A stretch of 19,604 nucleotides of DNA from Pseudomonadota bacterium (GCA_023445955.1 JAEXJH010000273.1:1-19604), one strand, 5' to 3'; numbered from the stretch's first letter, positions 8,177-16,093 are shown. A program made the numbers and translations. Notes: a model not told the origin generated them from the letters alone.

Positions 8177-8952
8177 GAACGAGGGATCCTGTCGAACAGG
8201 TTGAAGAAGGCGTCCTCGGTCCGGGCTTCCGTGTCAGCCCGGCTCCAGCCCCGAATCTCGGCCAGCTTGTCGTAGATATGCGGCAGATATGCCGGCTCAT
8301 TGCGACGGCCACGCATCGGGATCGGCGCCAGGTAAGGGCAGTCGGTCTCGACGATGATCTTGTCGGCCGGCATGTCGCGGATCACCTCGCGCACGTCCTC
8401 GGCCTGCTTGAAGGTGGCGATGCCCGACACCGAGAACCAGGCGCCCAGCGCCATGGCCCGCGCCGCCAGGGCCGGACCGCTGGTGTAGCAGTGCATCAGG
8501 ATCTTGAACGGCCCGGCCGCGTGCTCCTCCTCGAGGATCTGGCCCATGACGTCGTCGGCCTCGCGGGTGTGGACCACCAGCGGCAGGCCGCTTTCGCGGG
8601 CGGCGATGCAGTGCTGGCGGAACACCTGGGCCTGCACGTCGCGCGGCGACAGGTCGTAGTGGAAGTCGAGGCCGCACTCGCCGATCCCGATGACGCGCGG
8701 ACGCTGGGCCAGCTCGACCAGCCGCGCGGCGGTCAGGTCCGGATCTTCCTTGGATTCGTGTGGATGCGTGCCGACCGTGCACCAGATGTCCGGCTCGGCC
8801 ATGGCGATGGCGTGCACCGCCTCGAAGGAGCTGACCTTGTCGCAGATGGTGACCATCAGGCCGATGCCGGCCTCGCGAGCGCGGGCGATGACGGCGTCCT
8901 TGTCCTCGGCGAACTGGGGCGCGTGCAGATTCACATGGCTGTCGATGAGCAT
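8173..8952 (-). CDS. TatD-family metal-dependent hydrolase (DNase)
   Basis: TatD proteins are TIM-barrel metallo-nucleases. The 259-residue product from ATG 8952 shows E92 in GIGECGLDFHYD, H128 in VVHTREA, H154 in LMHCYTS and D204 in VETDCPYLAP, all expected metal or catalytic positions. GTHPHE near residue 61 is also typical. The first motif is DSHVNLH rather than DSHCHLD, so the second His of HxH is Asn (N8). E. coli TatD itself carries a comparable VNL there. An in-frame TTG at 8961 would overlap the holB stop and add three residues; ATG 8952 gives the usual MLIDSH start. Its place between holB and an MBL hydrolase is a frequent alphaproteobacterial layout. Confidence 0.92.
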   Translation of the reverse strand: MLIDSHVNLHAPQFAEDKDAVIARAREAGIGLMVTICDKVSSFEAVHAIAMAEPDIWCTVGTHPHESKEDPDLTAARLVELAQRPRVIGIGECGLDFHYDLSPRDVQAQVFRQHCIAARESGLPLVVHTREADDVMGQILEEEHAAGPFKILMHCYTSGPALAARAMALGAWFSVSGIATFKQAEDVREVIRDMPADKIIVETDCPYLAPIPMRGRRNEPAYLPHIYDKLAEIRGWSRADTEARTEDAFFNLFDRIPRS

Positions 8953-8957
8953 GCCGC

Positions 8958-9959
8958 TCAAATCGCCGTCTTGGCCGCCGCGCGCAAGTCCGAGATGACG
9001 CTCCAGAACACATCGGCGCGGTCCAGGTTGATCGCCTCGGCCTCACCCGGCACGCTGGAAAGACGTTCCCAGGCCGCAGCCCAGCGGTCCAGACCCGGCG
9101 AGTGCTTGCCGTCGGCGGCGACTTGCGTGGCGAAGATCCGCACCTGGTCGGCCATGCGGTCCATCAGCAGTTCGAACCGCGCCGCGCCCTCGGCGCCGCG
9201 GAAAGTGTCGCTCAGAGCCAGCAGCGCGCCTTCGTCGATCTTGGGCAGCATCCGCAGGATGTCATTGGCCGCGTCGTCCATCTCGATGGCCTTGGCGGCG
9301 GCCAGTTGTAGCGCCTTGCCCGGCGCGCCGTGGGCCATGCGGGCCAGGCGCTCGGCGTCGCGGCCAGAGACGTCGGCCATGCGCTCGACCATTTCGGCGG
9401 CGGCGGGAACGCCCGGCGCAGGCACTGGCAAGCGCCGGCAGCGCGAACGGATGGTCGGCAGCAGCTTGCCCGGCGCATGGCTGATCAGCAGGATCACCCC
9501 GCGCGGCGGCGGCTCCTCCAGCGTCTTCAGCACCGCGTTGGCGGCGTTGACATTGAGGTCGTCGGCCGCGTCGATGATCGCCACGCGATAGGGCGAAATG
9601 GCCGGCGTCGTGGAGAAGAACTCCGGCAGCTGGCGCGCCTCGTCCACGGGGATCGACTTGCGGGCCTTGCCGTCGTCGGTCAGGCGCTCCAGCACCATCA
9701 GGTCGGGATGCGAGCGGGCGGCGACCTGGCGGCTGACCGTATCGGACGGCGCTGCGCCCAGCAGGCCCATCGACGGATCGGGCCGCGCGCCCAGCAGGCG
9801 ACGGGCCATGCGGTAGGCCAAGGTGGCCTTGCCCACGCCCTCGGGACCGGTCAGCAGCCAGGCGTGGTGCAGTCGGCCGCGATCCAGCGCATCCAGAAAA
9901 GAGGCCTCCGCGGCCGACTGGCCCTCCAGGCCGTAAACATCGCGCGGATGGGCCGGCAT
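8958..9959 (-). CDS. holB: DNA polymerase III subunit delta'
   Basis: Delta' is a clamp-loader subunit that helps place the beta sliding clamp on primed DNA. The 333 residues contain an AAA+ core: GPEGVGKAT (38-46) as P-loop, VAIIDAADDLNVNAANAVLK as Walker B and sensor region, LKTLEEPPP, and the SRC motif in TIRSRCRRL. The arginine finger and K of the P-loop are both present. The four-Cys zinc site found in E. coli HolB between Walker A and B is missing; the only Cys is in SRC. The ATG overlaps the tmk stop (ATGA). The stop is followed 5 nt later by the tatD ATG. Pairing of tmk and holB is common in many bacteria. Confidence 0.94.
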   Translation of the reverse strand: MPAHPRDVYGLEGQSAAEASFLDALDRGRLHHAWLLTGPEGVGKATLAYRMARRLLGARPDPSMGLLGAAPSDTVSRQVAARSHPDLMVLERLTDDGKARKSIPVDEARQLPEFFSTTPAISPYRVAIIDAADDLNVNAANAVLKTLEEPPPRGVILLISHAPGKLLPTIRSRCRRLPVPAPGVPAAAEMVERMADVSGRDAERLARMAHGAPGKALQLAAAKAIEMDDAANDILRMLPKIDEGALLALSDTFRGAEGAARFELLMDRMADQVRIFATQVAADGKHSPGLDRWAAAWERLSSVPGEAEAINLDRADVFWSVISDLRAAAKTAI

Positions 9960-10585
9960 CAGAGGTCCAGCCGCTGGGACACGGCTTGCGCGATGGCGGC
10001 GGTCACGGCGTCCAGCTCGGCGTCGGCGTCAATAACGACGCAACGCTCGGGCTCCTGACGAGCGATCTCCAGATATCCGGCGCGCAGGCGCTGGTGGAAA
10101 TCCAAGCCCTTCGACTCGAAACGCGCCGCCCCGCCCCGCGCCTCGGCGCGTTGCAGGCCGACCTCGGCGGGCAGGTCGAGGATCAGGGTCAGGGTCGGGA
10201 TCGTGCCGTTCAGCACATGATCCTCCAGCGCCGCGATCAGGCTGGCCGACGCCGCGCCGCCGGCGCCCTGATAGGCCCGGGTGGAATCGGCGAAGCGGTC
10301 GCACAGCACGACCTTGCCCTCGGCCAGCGCCGGACGGATCACCCGTTCCAGGTGGTCGCGCCGCGAGGCGTACATCAGAAGAGTCTCTGTGACCGGCGAC
10401 CAGCGATCGGCCGCGCCGTTGACCAGCAGCTCGCGGATGGCCTCGGCGCCCGGGCTGCCGCCCGGCTCGCGGGTGACGACGACGTCATGGCCGGCGGCGG
10501 TCAGGCGCTCGGCCAGACGGCGGATCTGGGTGGACTTGCCCGCCCCCTCCCCGCCTTCGAAACTGATGAAAGAACCCTGGGTCAC
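9959..10585 (-). CDS. tmk: Thymidylate kinase
   Basis: Thymidylate kinase phosphorylates dTMP to dTDP, feeding dTTP synthesis. The 208-residue protein opens with the P-loop FEGGEGAGKST (residues 9-19). It then has VTREPGGSPGAEAIRELL (the TREPGG motif with the DR-E loop), CDRFADSTRAYQG and the LDLPAEVGLQRA segment before a short lid region. The start is GTG at 10585, preceded by ATGAGGCC as a moderate Shine-Dalgarno. It follows rlpA by 46 nt and overlaps holB, so nucleotide supply and clamp loading are made together. Confidence 0.96.
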   Translation of the reverse strand: MTQGSFISFEGGEGAGKSTQIRRLAERLTAAGHDVVVTREPGGSPGAEAIRELLVNGAADRWSPVTETLLMYASRRDHLERVIRPALAEGKVVLCDRFADSTRAYQGAGGAASASLIAALEDHVLNGTIPTLTLILDLPAEVGLQRAEARGGAARFESKGLDFHQRLRAGYLEIARQEPERCVVIDADAELDAVTAAIAQAVSQRLDL

Positions 10586-10611
10586 CCGGCCTCATTCGAC
10601 CGGTTTCCCCA

Positions 10612-10637
10612 CCTTGTCTAGGGGGCCTTGTCTAGGG
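10612..10637. repeat. Tandem 12-bp repeat across the rlpA stop codon
   Basis: CCTTGTCTAGGG occurs at 10612-10623 and again at 10626-10637, a perfect direct repeat with 14-bp period. The right copy contains the rlpA stop (TAG on the minus strand). The left copy lies in the rlpA-tmk spacer. It looks like a small tandem duplication. Confidence 0.8.
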
Positions 10638-11636
10638 CCTCAGGACCGTCGCGCCCTGATAGCCCAGCGACTCGACGCGCTGGCGCAGGCTCCAGGCTTC
10701 ACCTTCGCTCTCACCGGCCGAGACGGTGACGCGATAGAGCGGACCGCTGGGCCGGTCGATCACGTCGAGTTGGGCTTGCCCCGCGCTGGACAGCTGGCGC
10801 ACGGCTTTCTCGGCATTCTCACGGCTGGAGAACGAGCCAGCCTGCACCCGAAAGCCGCTCGGCTTGGCGACCGAGGCGTAGGCGCGCGCGGGCGCCGCGT
10901 CCGGCGGATTGATCGGCGGGGCCGAACCCCATTCCGGATCCGGCTGGCGCGACGGGATCACCTGTACGCGCTGGGTCGGCTCCTTGATGTCGTCGAAGCT
11001 GCGCTCGCGCGGCGGCGGTGGCGGCGCAGCGGTCTGCTGCACGGCGTACTGGCGCCCGCCATCGAACACGTTCTTGGGCGCAGGGCCGACATATTTCACG
11101 CGCACGCGGGCGACGCCGTTGCGGTAATAGCCCAGCTGCTGGGCGGCGGCCTTGGACAGGTCGATAATGCGCCCGTCGACGAACGGCCCGCGGTCGTTGA
11201 CCCGCACGATCATCTTCTTGCCGTTGTCGAGATTGGTCACCTCGACCAGGCTGGGCAGCGGCAAGGTTTTGTGGGCGGCCGAGGGCACGTCCATGTCGAA
11301 CATCTCGCCATTGGACGTGCGGCGGTTGTGGAACTGCTCGCCGTACCACGAGCCGACACCGACCACGTTGTAGTCCTTGTCCTCGCGCGGATAGTACCAG
11401 ATGCCGTTGATCTGATAGGGCTTTTGCGTGCCGCGCAGCGGCTTGCCGTCGCGACCGACCGTCGAACCCGCCCGCGGGGCTGAACCCCGAGTGGTCTCGT
11501 TGCGCGCCGTGGCCGTGTAGCCGGACTTGCCGACGTCGTATTTCGGCGTGGCGCAGGCGGCCAGGCTCACCGCCGCCAGGGCCATGAGGCCCAGGTTGCG
11601 CGCGATCCGCCAAACCTGATCGAAACCGTGTTGCAT
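10632..11636 (-). CDS. rlpA: RlpA, septal lytic transglycosylase lipoprotein
   Basis: RlpA cleaves peptidoglycan strands lacking stem peptides at the division septum. From ATG 11636 the product has 334 residues. A lipoprotein signal ends in the lipobox LAAC with Cys28. A double-psi beta-barrel domain spans about residues 92-182 (GVGSWYGEQFHNRRTSNGE, then VNDRGPFVDGRIIDLS). A proline-rich linker covers about 203-255 and a SPOR domain about 260-334. E111, D114 and H122 (GEMFDMDVPSAAHKTLP) have the same spacing as the catalytic residues of P. aeruginosa RlpA, so activity is expected. A GTG at 11678 is an alternative start but would lengthen the signal peptide unnaturally. SPOR binding to denuded glycan targets the protein to the septum. 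Confidence 0.93.
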   Translation of the reverse strand: MQHGFDQVWRIARNLGLMALAAVSLAACATPKYDVGKSGYTATARNETTRGSAPRAGSTVGRDGKPLRGTQKPYQINGIWYYPREDKDYNVVGVGSWYGEQFHNRRTSNGEMFDMDVPSAAHKTLPLPSLVEVTNLDNGKKMIVRVNDRGPFVDGRIIDLSKAAAQQLGYYRNGVARVRVKYVGPAPKNVFDGGRQYAVQQTAAPPPPPRERSFDDIKEPTQRVQVIPSRQPDPEWGSAPPINPPDAAPARAYASVAKPSGFRVQAGSFSSRENAEKAVRQLSSAGQAQLDVIDRPSGPLYRVTVSAGESEGEAWSLRQRVESLGYQGATVLRP

Positions 11637-11721
11637 CCGATAGTCGTCCAGACGGGCCCACACCCCTTCCGAGCCCACATCGTCACCTGTTTGTTTTGAA
11701 GTCTGGTTAAGGGCGAAGCAC

Positions 11722-11730
11722 GCTGATATA
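11722..11730 (+). promoter_or_regulatory. Possible -10 element of the tRNA-Ser promoter
   Basis: GCTGATATA at 11722-11730 lies 12 nt before the tRNA and resembles the Caulobacter -10 GCTANAWC. A matching -35 is uncertain: TTAAGG at 11707-11712 is closer than ideal and TTGAAG at 11696-11701 is too far. Confidence 0.35.
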
Positions 11731-11742
11731 GCCGCCTGCTCC

Positions 11743-11832
11743 GGACAGGTGGCCGAGTGGTTTAAGGCAGCGGTCTTGAAAACCGCCGTAGGTGGAAGCC
11801 TACCGTGGGTTCGAATCCCACCCTGTCCGCCA
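11743..11832 (+). tRNA. tRNA-Ser (anticodon UGA)
   Basis: This is a class II tRNA that reads UCN serine codons. The 7-bp acceptor stem is GGACAGG (11743-11749) with CCTGTCC (11822-11828), followed by discriminator G and an encoded CCA. The anticodon stem GCGGT/ACCGC frames the loop CTTGAAA, with TGA at 11777-11779. The long variable arm GTAGGTGGAAGCCTAC marks a serine tRNA. The T arm is GTGGG-TTCGAAT-CCCAC. All stems are perfect, so the gene should be functional. The rsmC ATG follows only 36 nt after the CCA. Confidence 0.98.
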
Positions 11833-11868
11833 GAGCTCGAAATCTCGAAAAACCCTTTCAGGACAAGC

Positions 11869-12777
11869 ATGTCGGCGACTTCCACCGCGCTCTATGGCCA
11901 GGCCGATCACGATCTGGCCCCGTCCGCGGCGGACGCCGTGCAGCTGTCGCCGCTGGTCGTCGGCGCGACCGATATCGCCTCGGTGGCGGACGAATCCTTT
12001 ACCGCCGTAACCGTGCGCGCCCCTGCTGGCGCGGTGGAGCGACGTTTTGTCCTCGCCCAGGCGTTGCGGGTCCTGGCGCAGGGCGGCCGCATGACCGCCT
12101 TCGCCCCGAAGGATCGCGGCGGTCTGCGTCTGAAGAAGGAACTGGAGGCCCTAGGCTGTGAGGTCGGCGAAAGCGCCCGCCGCCACAACCGCATCTGCCT
12201 GGTCGTCCGCCCGGCCGTGATCAAGGGCCTGGATGAAGCCATCAAGGCCGGCGCGCCGCGCCGAATCTCGGACGATGGTCTGTGGACCCAACCCGGCGTG
12301 TTCAGCTGGGACCGCCTGGACGCCGGCACCAACGCCCTGCTGCAGGTGCTGCCCGAGTTCTCAGACGCCGGCGCGGACTTCGGCGGCGGCATCGGCATCC
12401 TGGCCCTCAACGTCCTGGCCTCGCCCAAGGTGACCAAGCTGACCCTGGTCGAGCTGGACCATCGCGCGCTGGAGGTCTCCAAGCGCAACGTCACCGATCC
12501 GCGCGCCGCGTTCGTCTGGGGCGACGCGCGCCAGACCGAGCTGAAGGACTTGGACTTCGTCGTCAGCAACCCGCCGTTCCACGAAGGCGGCGGCGAGGAC
12601 AAGACCCTGGGCCAGGCGTTCATCGCCTCGGCCGCCGGCGCGCTGCGCAAGGGCGGCGTGCTGTGGATGGTCGCCAACCGCCACCTGCCTTACGAGGCGA
12701 TCCTGGGCGAGAGCTTCGCCAAGGTCCGCATGGTCGCCGAAGGTGGCGGCTACAAGGTCTTCGAGGCCCGCAAGTAA
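11869..12777 (+). CDS. rsmC: RsmC-like 16S rRNA guanine-N2 methyltransferase
   Basis: RsmC methylates G1207 of 16S rRNA in the 30S subunit. The 302-residue product has the two-part build of this family. Residues 1-125 form a degenerate methyltransferase-like domain. The catalytic half follows, with the linker QPGVFSWDRLDAGTNALLQV (like LPGVFSRDGLD in E. coli RsmC), the SAM motif DFGGGIG (170-176), the acidic end of strand 2 in LVELDHRALE, and the catalytic NPPF (234-237) in SNPPFHEGG. The ATG at 11869 is chosen because the frame upstream of it runs into the tRNA. CAGGAC gives a modest Shine-Dalgarno. The stop overlaps the rsuA start (TAATG). RlmG is a related alternative. Confidence 0.85.
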   Translation: MSATSTALYGQADHDLAPSAADAVQLSPLVVGATDIASVADESFTAVTVRAPAGAVERRFVLAQALRVLAQGGRMTAFAPKDRGGLRLKKELEALGCEVGESARRHNRICLVVRPAVIKGLDEAIKAGAPRRISDDGLWTQPGVFSWDRLDAGTNALLQVLPEFSDAGADFGGGIGILALNVLASPKVTKLTLVELDHRALEVSKRNVTDPRAAFVWGDARQTELKDLDFVVSNPPFHEGGGEDKTLGQAFIASAAGALRKGGVLWMVANRHLPYEAILGESFAKVRMVAEGGGYKVFEARK

Positions 12778-13514
12778 TGGCCAAGGCCTTGATGGCCCGT
12801 CTGGACCGGCTGCTGGCCAATCTGGGCTATGGCAGCCGCAAGGACGTCCAGGCCCTGGTCGCCGCCGGCAAGGTCGTGCTGGACGGCAAGGTCCTGAAGG
12901 ACTCCGGCGCCCGCATCGCGGTCGACGCCACCTTGCCCGAGCGCATGACCATCCGCGGCGTCGCCGTCGATCCGCCGGCCCCGCTGGTGCTGCTGATGCA
13001 CAAGCCGCTGGGCGTGACCTGTTCGCACAAGGAAGACGGCCAGAAGATCTACGACCTGCTGCCGCGCCGCTGGCAGATCCGGGATCCGGCGCTGTCCACG
13101 GTCGGGCGGCTGGACAAGGACACTAGCGGCCTGATCCTGATCACCGACGACGGCGACTTCCTTCACCGGGTCATCTCGCCCAAGCGCCACGTGCCCAAGA
13201 CCTACCTGGCGACACTCGACCGGCCGCTGACCGGTTCCGAGGGCGACATCTTCGCCGCCGGGACGCTGATGCTGGACGGCGAGGAAAAGCCGCTCCTGCC
13301 GGCCAAGCTCGAGGTGGTCGATCCCAAGACGGCGCGACTCACGATCACGGAAGGCCGCTACCATCAGGTGCGCCGAATGTTCGCCGCCGTCGGCAACCAC
13401 GTGGTCACGCTGCATCGCGAGCGCATTGGCGGCATCCCCCTTCCGGAAGACCTGGAACCTGGGCAGCATCGCATCCTTCCCGCCCTCGAGGCCGAGACGG
13501 TGTTCGATGTCTGA
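12777..13514 (+). CDS. rsuA: RsuA-family 16S rRNA pseudouridine synthase
   Basis: RsuA converts U516 of 16S rRNA to pseudouridine. The 245-residue protein has an N-terminal S4 RNA-binding domain (about residues 6-50, RLDRLLANLGYGSRKDVQAL). The catalytic domain carries GRLDKDTSGLILITDDG, with D113 as the catalytic aspartate, then KTYLATLDRPL and EGRYHQVRRMFAAVGNHV, as in RsuA rather than RluB/E/F, which would be the other option. The ATG shares one base with the rsmC stop. Both neighbours modify the small ribosomal subunit, supporting the RsuA call over a 23S-specific paralogue. Confidence 0.86.
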   Translation: MAKALMARLDRLLANLGYGSRKDVQALVAAGKVVLDGKVLKDSGARIAVDATLPERMTIRGVAVDPPAPLVLLMHKPLGVTCSHKEDGQKIYDLLPRRWQIRDPALSTVGRLDKDTSGLILITDDGDFLHRVISPKRHVPKTYLATLDRPLTGSEGDIFAAGTLMLDGEEKPLLPAKLEVVDPKTARLTITEGRYHQVRRMFAAVGNHVVTLHRERIGGIPLPEDLEPGQHRILPALEAETVFDV

Positions 13515-13743
13515 TGACCCGATCCTGGTCGACGCGCGCGGCCATCACTGCCCGGTCCCGACCCTGAAGCTGCGCAAGGCTCACGAGGCCGCCGCGCCGG
13601 GCGCCGAGCTCGTCCTGCTGGCCACCGATCCGATGGCCCGCATCGACGCGCCGCACTTCGCGGCTCAGGTCGGCGCGACCGTGCTCGACGTCGCCGACCT
13701 GGACAGTGGCGTGATCAGGCTTCGTATTCGGAAGGCGCCTTAA
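13507..13743 (+). CDS. TusA/SirA-family sulfur-carrier protein
   Basis: The family moves persulfide sulfur, for example toward 2-thiouridine in tRNA or toward molybdenum cofactor, in the cytoplasm. The 78-residue product matches the small TusA size. It has the active-site CPxP as CPVP (C15-P18) in DARGHHCPVPTLKLRK, followed by the beta-alpha-beta pattern ELVLLATDPMARIDAPHFA. The start ATG lies 8 nt inside the rsuA 3' end, so expression is coupled. The 3' end overlaps the convergent YihY gene by 29 nt. No thiolation partner genes are visible, so the sulfur acceptor is unknown. Confidence 0.88.
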   Translation: MSDDPILVDARGHHCPVPTLKLRKAHEAAAPGAELVLLATDPMARIDAPHFAAQVGATVLDVADLDSGVIRLRIRKAP

Positions 13744-14677
13744 GCGGGATCGCCTTGGGGCCTTCCAGCAAGGCCCGGGGACGTTCGTCCAGCGCGATCT
13801 CGACCTCGGTGGCCAGCGCGCCGCCGAAGAAGATGGCGTTCACGCTCCACGACAGCCAGATCAGGAAGATAATCACGGCCGAGATCGAGCCGTAGGTCGC
13901 GCCCAGGTGGACGATCTTCTCGACATAAAAGGCGCTGGCCCACGACATGAAGAGACACAGGGCCGCCGCGGCGACGCCGCCCGAGATCGAGGCGCGCCAG
14001 CCCACCGGCTCGCGTGACATGGCGTAGCGATAGACCAGGCTCATGCCCAGCACGATGCCGAAGCTGGCCCAGGTCCATTCCGACTGGATCCACGACACGC
14101 CCGCCAGCGGCTTCAGGTCCAGGGCCGAGCCCAGGAGGCGCAGGGTCAGGAACACGCCCGACATGAAGAACAGCAGGCCAAAAGCCGCCATCAGCACCAG
14201 CAGCGCCATCAGGTTGAAGCCGAAAAAGCCCCGCTGATTCTCCTCGTCGTGAATGAACGACAGGCCCGCCAGCAGAGCCTTGAAGCCGCGATGGGCGGCA
14301 TAGGCGCCGACGATCAGAACGACGCCGCTCTGGAGCGAGATGGTCTGGCCGGGCGCGTGGGCCAGGCGCGAGAACTCGTCCTGGAACATCGAGCGGGCGC
14401 CGGAGGGAATCAGCTCGGCCAGCTTGGTGGCCTGGCGGGCGGCGGTCTCGGGCGTCAGGAAGAAGCTGTAGAGACCGATCAGAATCGCCAGGCCGGGGAA
14501 CACGGCCAGCAGGGCGAAAAACGAGACGCCGCCGACGTAAAGCATGACATCGCGGCCCCACAGCCGCGACAGGGCCAGGCCCAGTACGCGGAGGACTTCA
14601 CGCACCCAATGGATCGGATCAAGCTGGAGGTCGCGCCAACGAATGTGGTGCTGCGGATCTTGCATCCGGCGGACCAT
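13715..14677 (-). CDS. YihY/BrkB-family integral membrane protein
   Basis: The family (once named ribonuclease BN in error) is an inner-membrane protein with about six spans and no established function. From ATG 14677 the product has 320 residues. The cytoplasmic N-terminus leads into a conserved LYVGGVSFFALLAVFPGLAI, then IVGAYAAHRGFKALLAGLSF, further spans, and ISAVIIFLIWLSWSVNAIFFGGALATEVE near the C-terminus, all typical of BrkB-like proteins. An upstream in-frame TTG at 14701 would add eight residues but falls in the base of a hairpin, so I preferred the ATG. The 3' end overlaps the TusA-family gene on the other strand. Confidence 0.88.
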   Translation of the reverse strand: MVRRMQDPQHHIRWRDLQLDPIHWVREVLRVLGLALSRLWGRDVMLYVGGVSFFALLAVFPGLAILIGLYSFFLTPETAARQATKLAELIPSGARSMFQDEFSRLAHAPGQTISLQSGVVLIVGAYAAHRGFKALLAGLSFIHDEENQRGFFGFNLMALLVLMAAFGLLFFMSGVFLTLRLLGSALDLKPLAGVSWIQSEWTWASFGIVLGMSLVYRYAMSREPVGWRASISGGVAAAALCLFMSWASAFYVEKIVHLGATYGSISAVIIFLIWLSWSVNAIFFGGALATEVEIALDERPRALLEGPKAIPLKAPSEYEA

Positions 14678-14701
14678 GGCGATGCGGCGCCCCAGAGTCA
14701 A

Positions 14702-14733
14702 AGACGCGCCGCCTTTGGGAAGGCGACGCGTCT
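14702..14733 (-). terminator. Strong hairpin between the CaiB-like gene and YihY, possible terminator
   Basis: AGACGCG (14702-14708) and CGCGTCT (14727-14733) extend inward through GCCTT/AAGGC to a 14-bp stem with one mismatch and a 4-nt loop. On the minus strand the stem runs into CTTTGACTCT, a weak T-rich tail, so it could end transcripts of the CaiB-like gene. It equally could lie in the yihY leader, 25 nt before its ATG. Confidence 0.5.
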
Positions 14734-14783
14734 CCGCAGGATGGTCCTGTGAACCGGACGCCGCATCGAGGGACGGATGGCGC

Positions 14784-14821
14784 GACGGCCGGTCGACACA
14801 CGCAACTTGACGCCGGCCGTC
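14784..14821. repeat. Perfect 9-bp inverted repeat with 20-nt spacer
   Basis: GACGGCCGG (14784-14792) and CCGGCCGTC (14813-14821) are exact inverted copies just downstream of the CaiB-like gene stop. Without a T run it is not a canonical terminator. It may protect the 3' end of the mRNA or be a regulator site. Confidence 0.55.
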
Positions 14822-14851
14822 TGAACCGCACCTGAACGCGATCAGCAGGTT

Positions 14852-15979
14852 TCAGAGTGCTCCGGACGTCTTCAATCCGGCGATCGCATCCGCCGAGAAA
14901 CCCCAGTCGGCCAGGGCCTCGTCATTATGGGCGCCGATCTTCGGCGGCGGTCCCTGGATGACGCCCGGCGTGGCCGAGAAGCGCGGCGCGGGGGCCGGCT
15001 GAACGACGCCGCCGACCTCGACGAAGGTCTCGCGGGCGGCGTTGTGGGCATGCTTGGGGGCCTCGTCCATGGTCATGACCGGGGCGAAGCAGACATCGGT
15101 GGCGTCCATGATCGCGCACCATTCGTCGCGGGACTTGGTCTTGATGACGGCGGCCAGCTTCTCGCGCAGCGCCGGCCACTCCTCGCGGCTCATCTGATGC
15201 TGGAATTGCGGATCGGTGATGCCGGTCTTCTCCAGCAGCAGCAGATAGAACTGCGGCTCGATCGAGCCGATCGAGATCCACTTGCCGTCGGCGCACTCGT
15301 AGGTGTCGTAGAAGTGCGCGCCGCCGTCGAGCAGGTTGGTCCGCCGGCCTTCGTTCCACATGCCGCCGGCCTTGAAGCCGTAAAACATGGCCATCAGCGA
15401 GGCCGCGCCGTCGCTCATGGCGCAGTCGATCACCTGGCCTTGGCCGGTGGCGCGGGCGTGGATCACCCCGGCCAGCAAGCCGAAGGCCAGATAGAGCGCC
15501 CCGCCCCCGAAGTCGCCGACCAGGTTCAGCGGCGGCACCGGCTTGTCGGTCGTGCCGATCGCGGCCAGCGCGCCGGTAATGGCGATGTAGTTCATGTCGT
15601 GGCCGGCGGCCTTGGCGTAGGGGCCCGTCTGCCCCCAGCCGGTCATGCGGCCGTAGACCAGCTTGGGATTGCGGGCCAAGGCGGCGTCGGGACCCAGGCC
15701 CAGGCGCTCCATGACACCCGGACGGAAGCCCTCGATCAGTCCGTCGGCGCCTTCCAGAAGCTTCAGACAGGTCTCGATCGCCTCCGGATGCTTGAGATCC
15801 AGCGCCACAGAGCGGCGGCCGCGCGCCGTGACGTCGGCCGGCGAGCCGCGTCCCTGGCCCTTGCGGTCGATGCGCACCACATCCGCGCCGAGGTCCGACA
15901 GCAGCATGCCGCAGAACGGTCCCGGGCCGATGCCGGCGAACTCGACGATCTTCAGTCCCGAAAGCGGCCCCTGGCCCAT
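14852..15979 (-). CDS. CaiB/BaiF CoA-transferase family, alpha-methylacyl-CoA racemase-like
   Basis: The family includes type III CoA-transferases and the related racemase that interconverts (2R)- and (2S)-methylacyl-CoA in branched fatty acid breakdown. The 375-residue product has [20 protein letters not shown] at the N-terminus and R-rich CoA-contact segments. The triad positions H127 (AAGHDMNY), D156 (LVGDFGGG) and E241 (GSIEPQFY) fall almost exactly where the M. tuberculosis racemase has its catalytic His, Asp and Glu. The second residue of the usual CoA-transferase Asp site also maps here, so transferase activity is the alternative. The ATG at 15979 has GGGAGAAG upstream; a longer start at 16024 adds 15 unconserved residues. 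It is divergent from popA. Confidence 0.85.
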   Translation of the reverse strand: MGQGPLSGLKIVEFAGIGPGPFCGMLLSDLGADVVRIDRKGQGRGSPADVTARGRRSVALDLKHPEAIETCLKLLEGADGLIEGFRPGVMERLGLGPDAALARNPKLVYGRMTGWGQTGPYAKAAGHDMNYIAITGALAAIGTTDKPVPPLNLVGDFGGGALYLAFGLLAGVIHARATGQGQVIDCAMSDGAASLMAMFYGFKAGGMWNEGRRTNLLDGGAHFYDTYECADGKWISIGSIEPQFYLLLLEKTGITDPQFQHQMSREEWPALREKLAAVIKTKSRDEWCAIMDATDVCFAPVMTMDEAPKHAHNAARETFVEVGGVVQPAPAPRFSATPGVIQGPPPKIGAHNDEALADWGFSADAIAGLKTSGAL

Positions 15980-16093
15980 GATCTTCTCCCTTTCGGCTCT
16001 ACGAACGCGGCCGGTTTCGATCACTAGAACGGCGATGACGTTCGGTCAGGCAAGTCCTGATCGATTACCCCCAGCCTGCGGCGTTCCGTACCT

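Noticed and set aside
8961..8961. TTG at 8961 as the tatD start
   Set aside because: It would overlap the holB stop, but the ATG at 8952 gives the normal MLIDSH beginning and needs no rare start codon. The TTG remains possible.
11743..11832. tRNA-Ser as an integration site of a mobile element
   Set aside because: No integrase, no repeated tRNA 3' end, and core genes follow directly on both sides.
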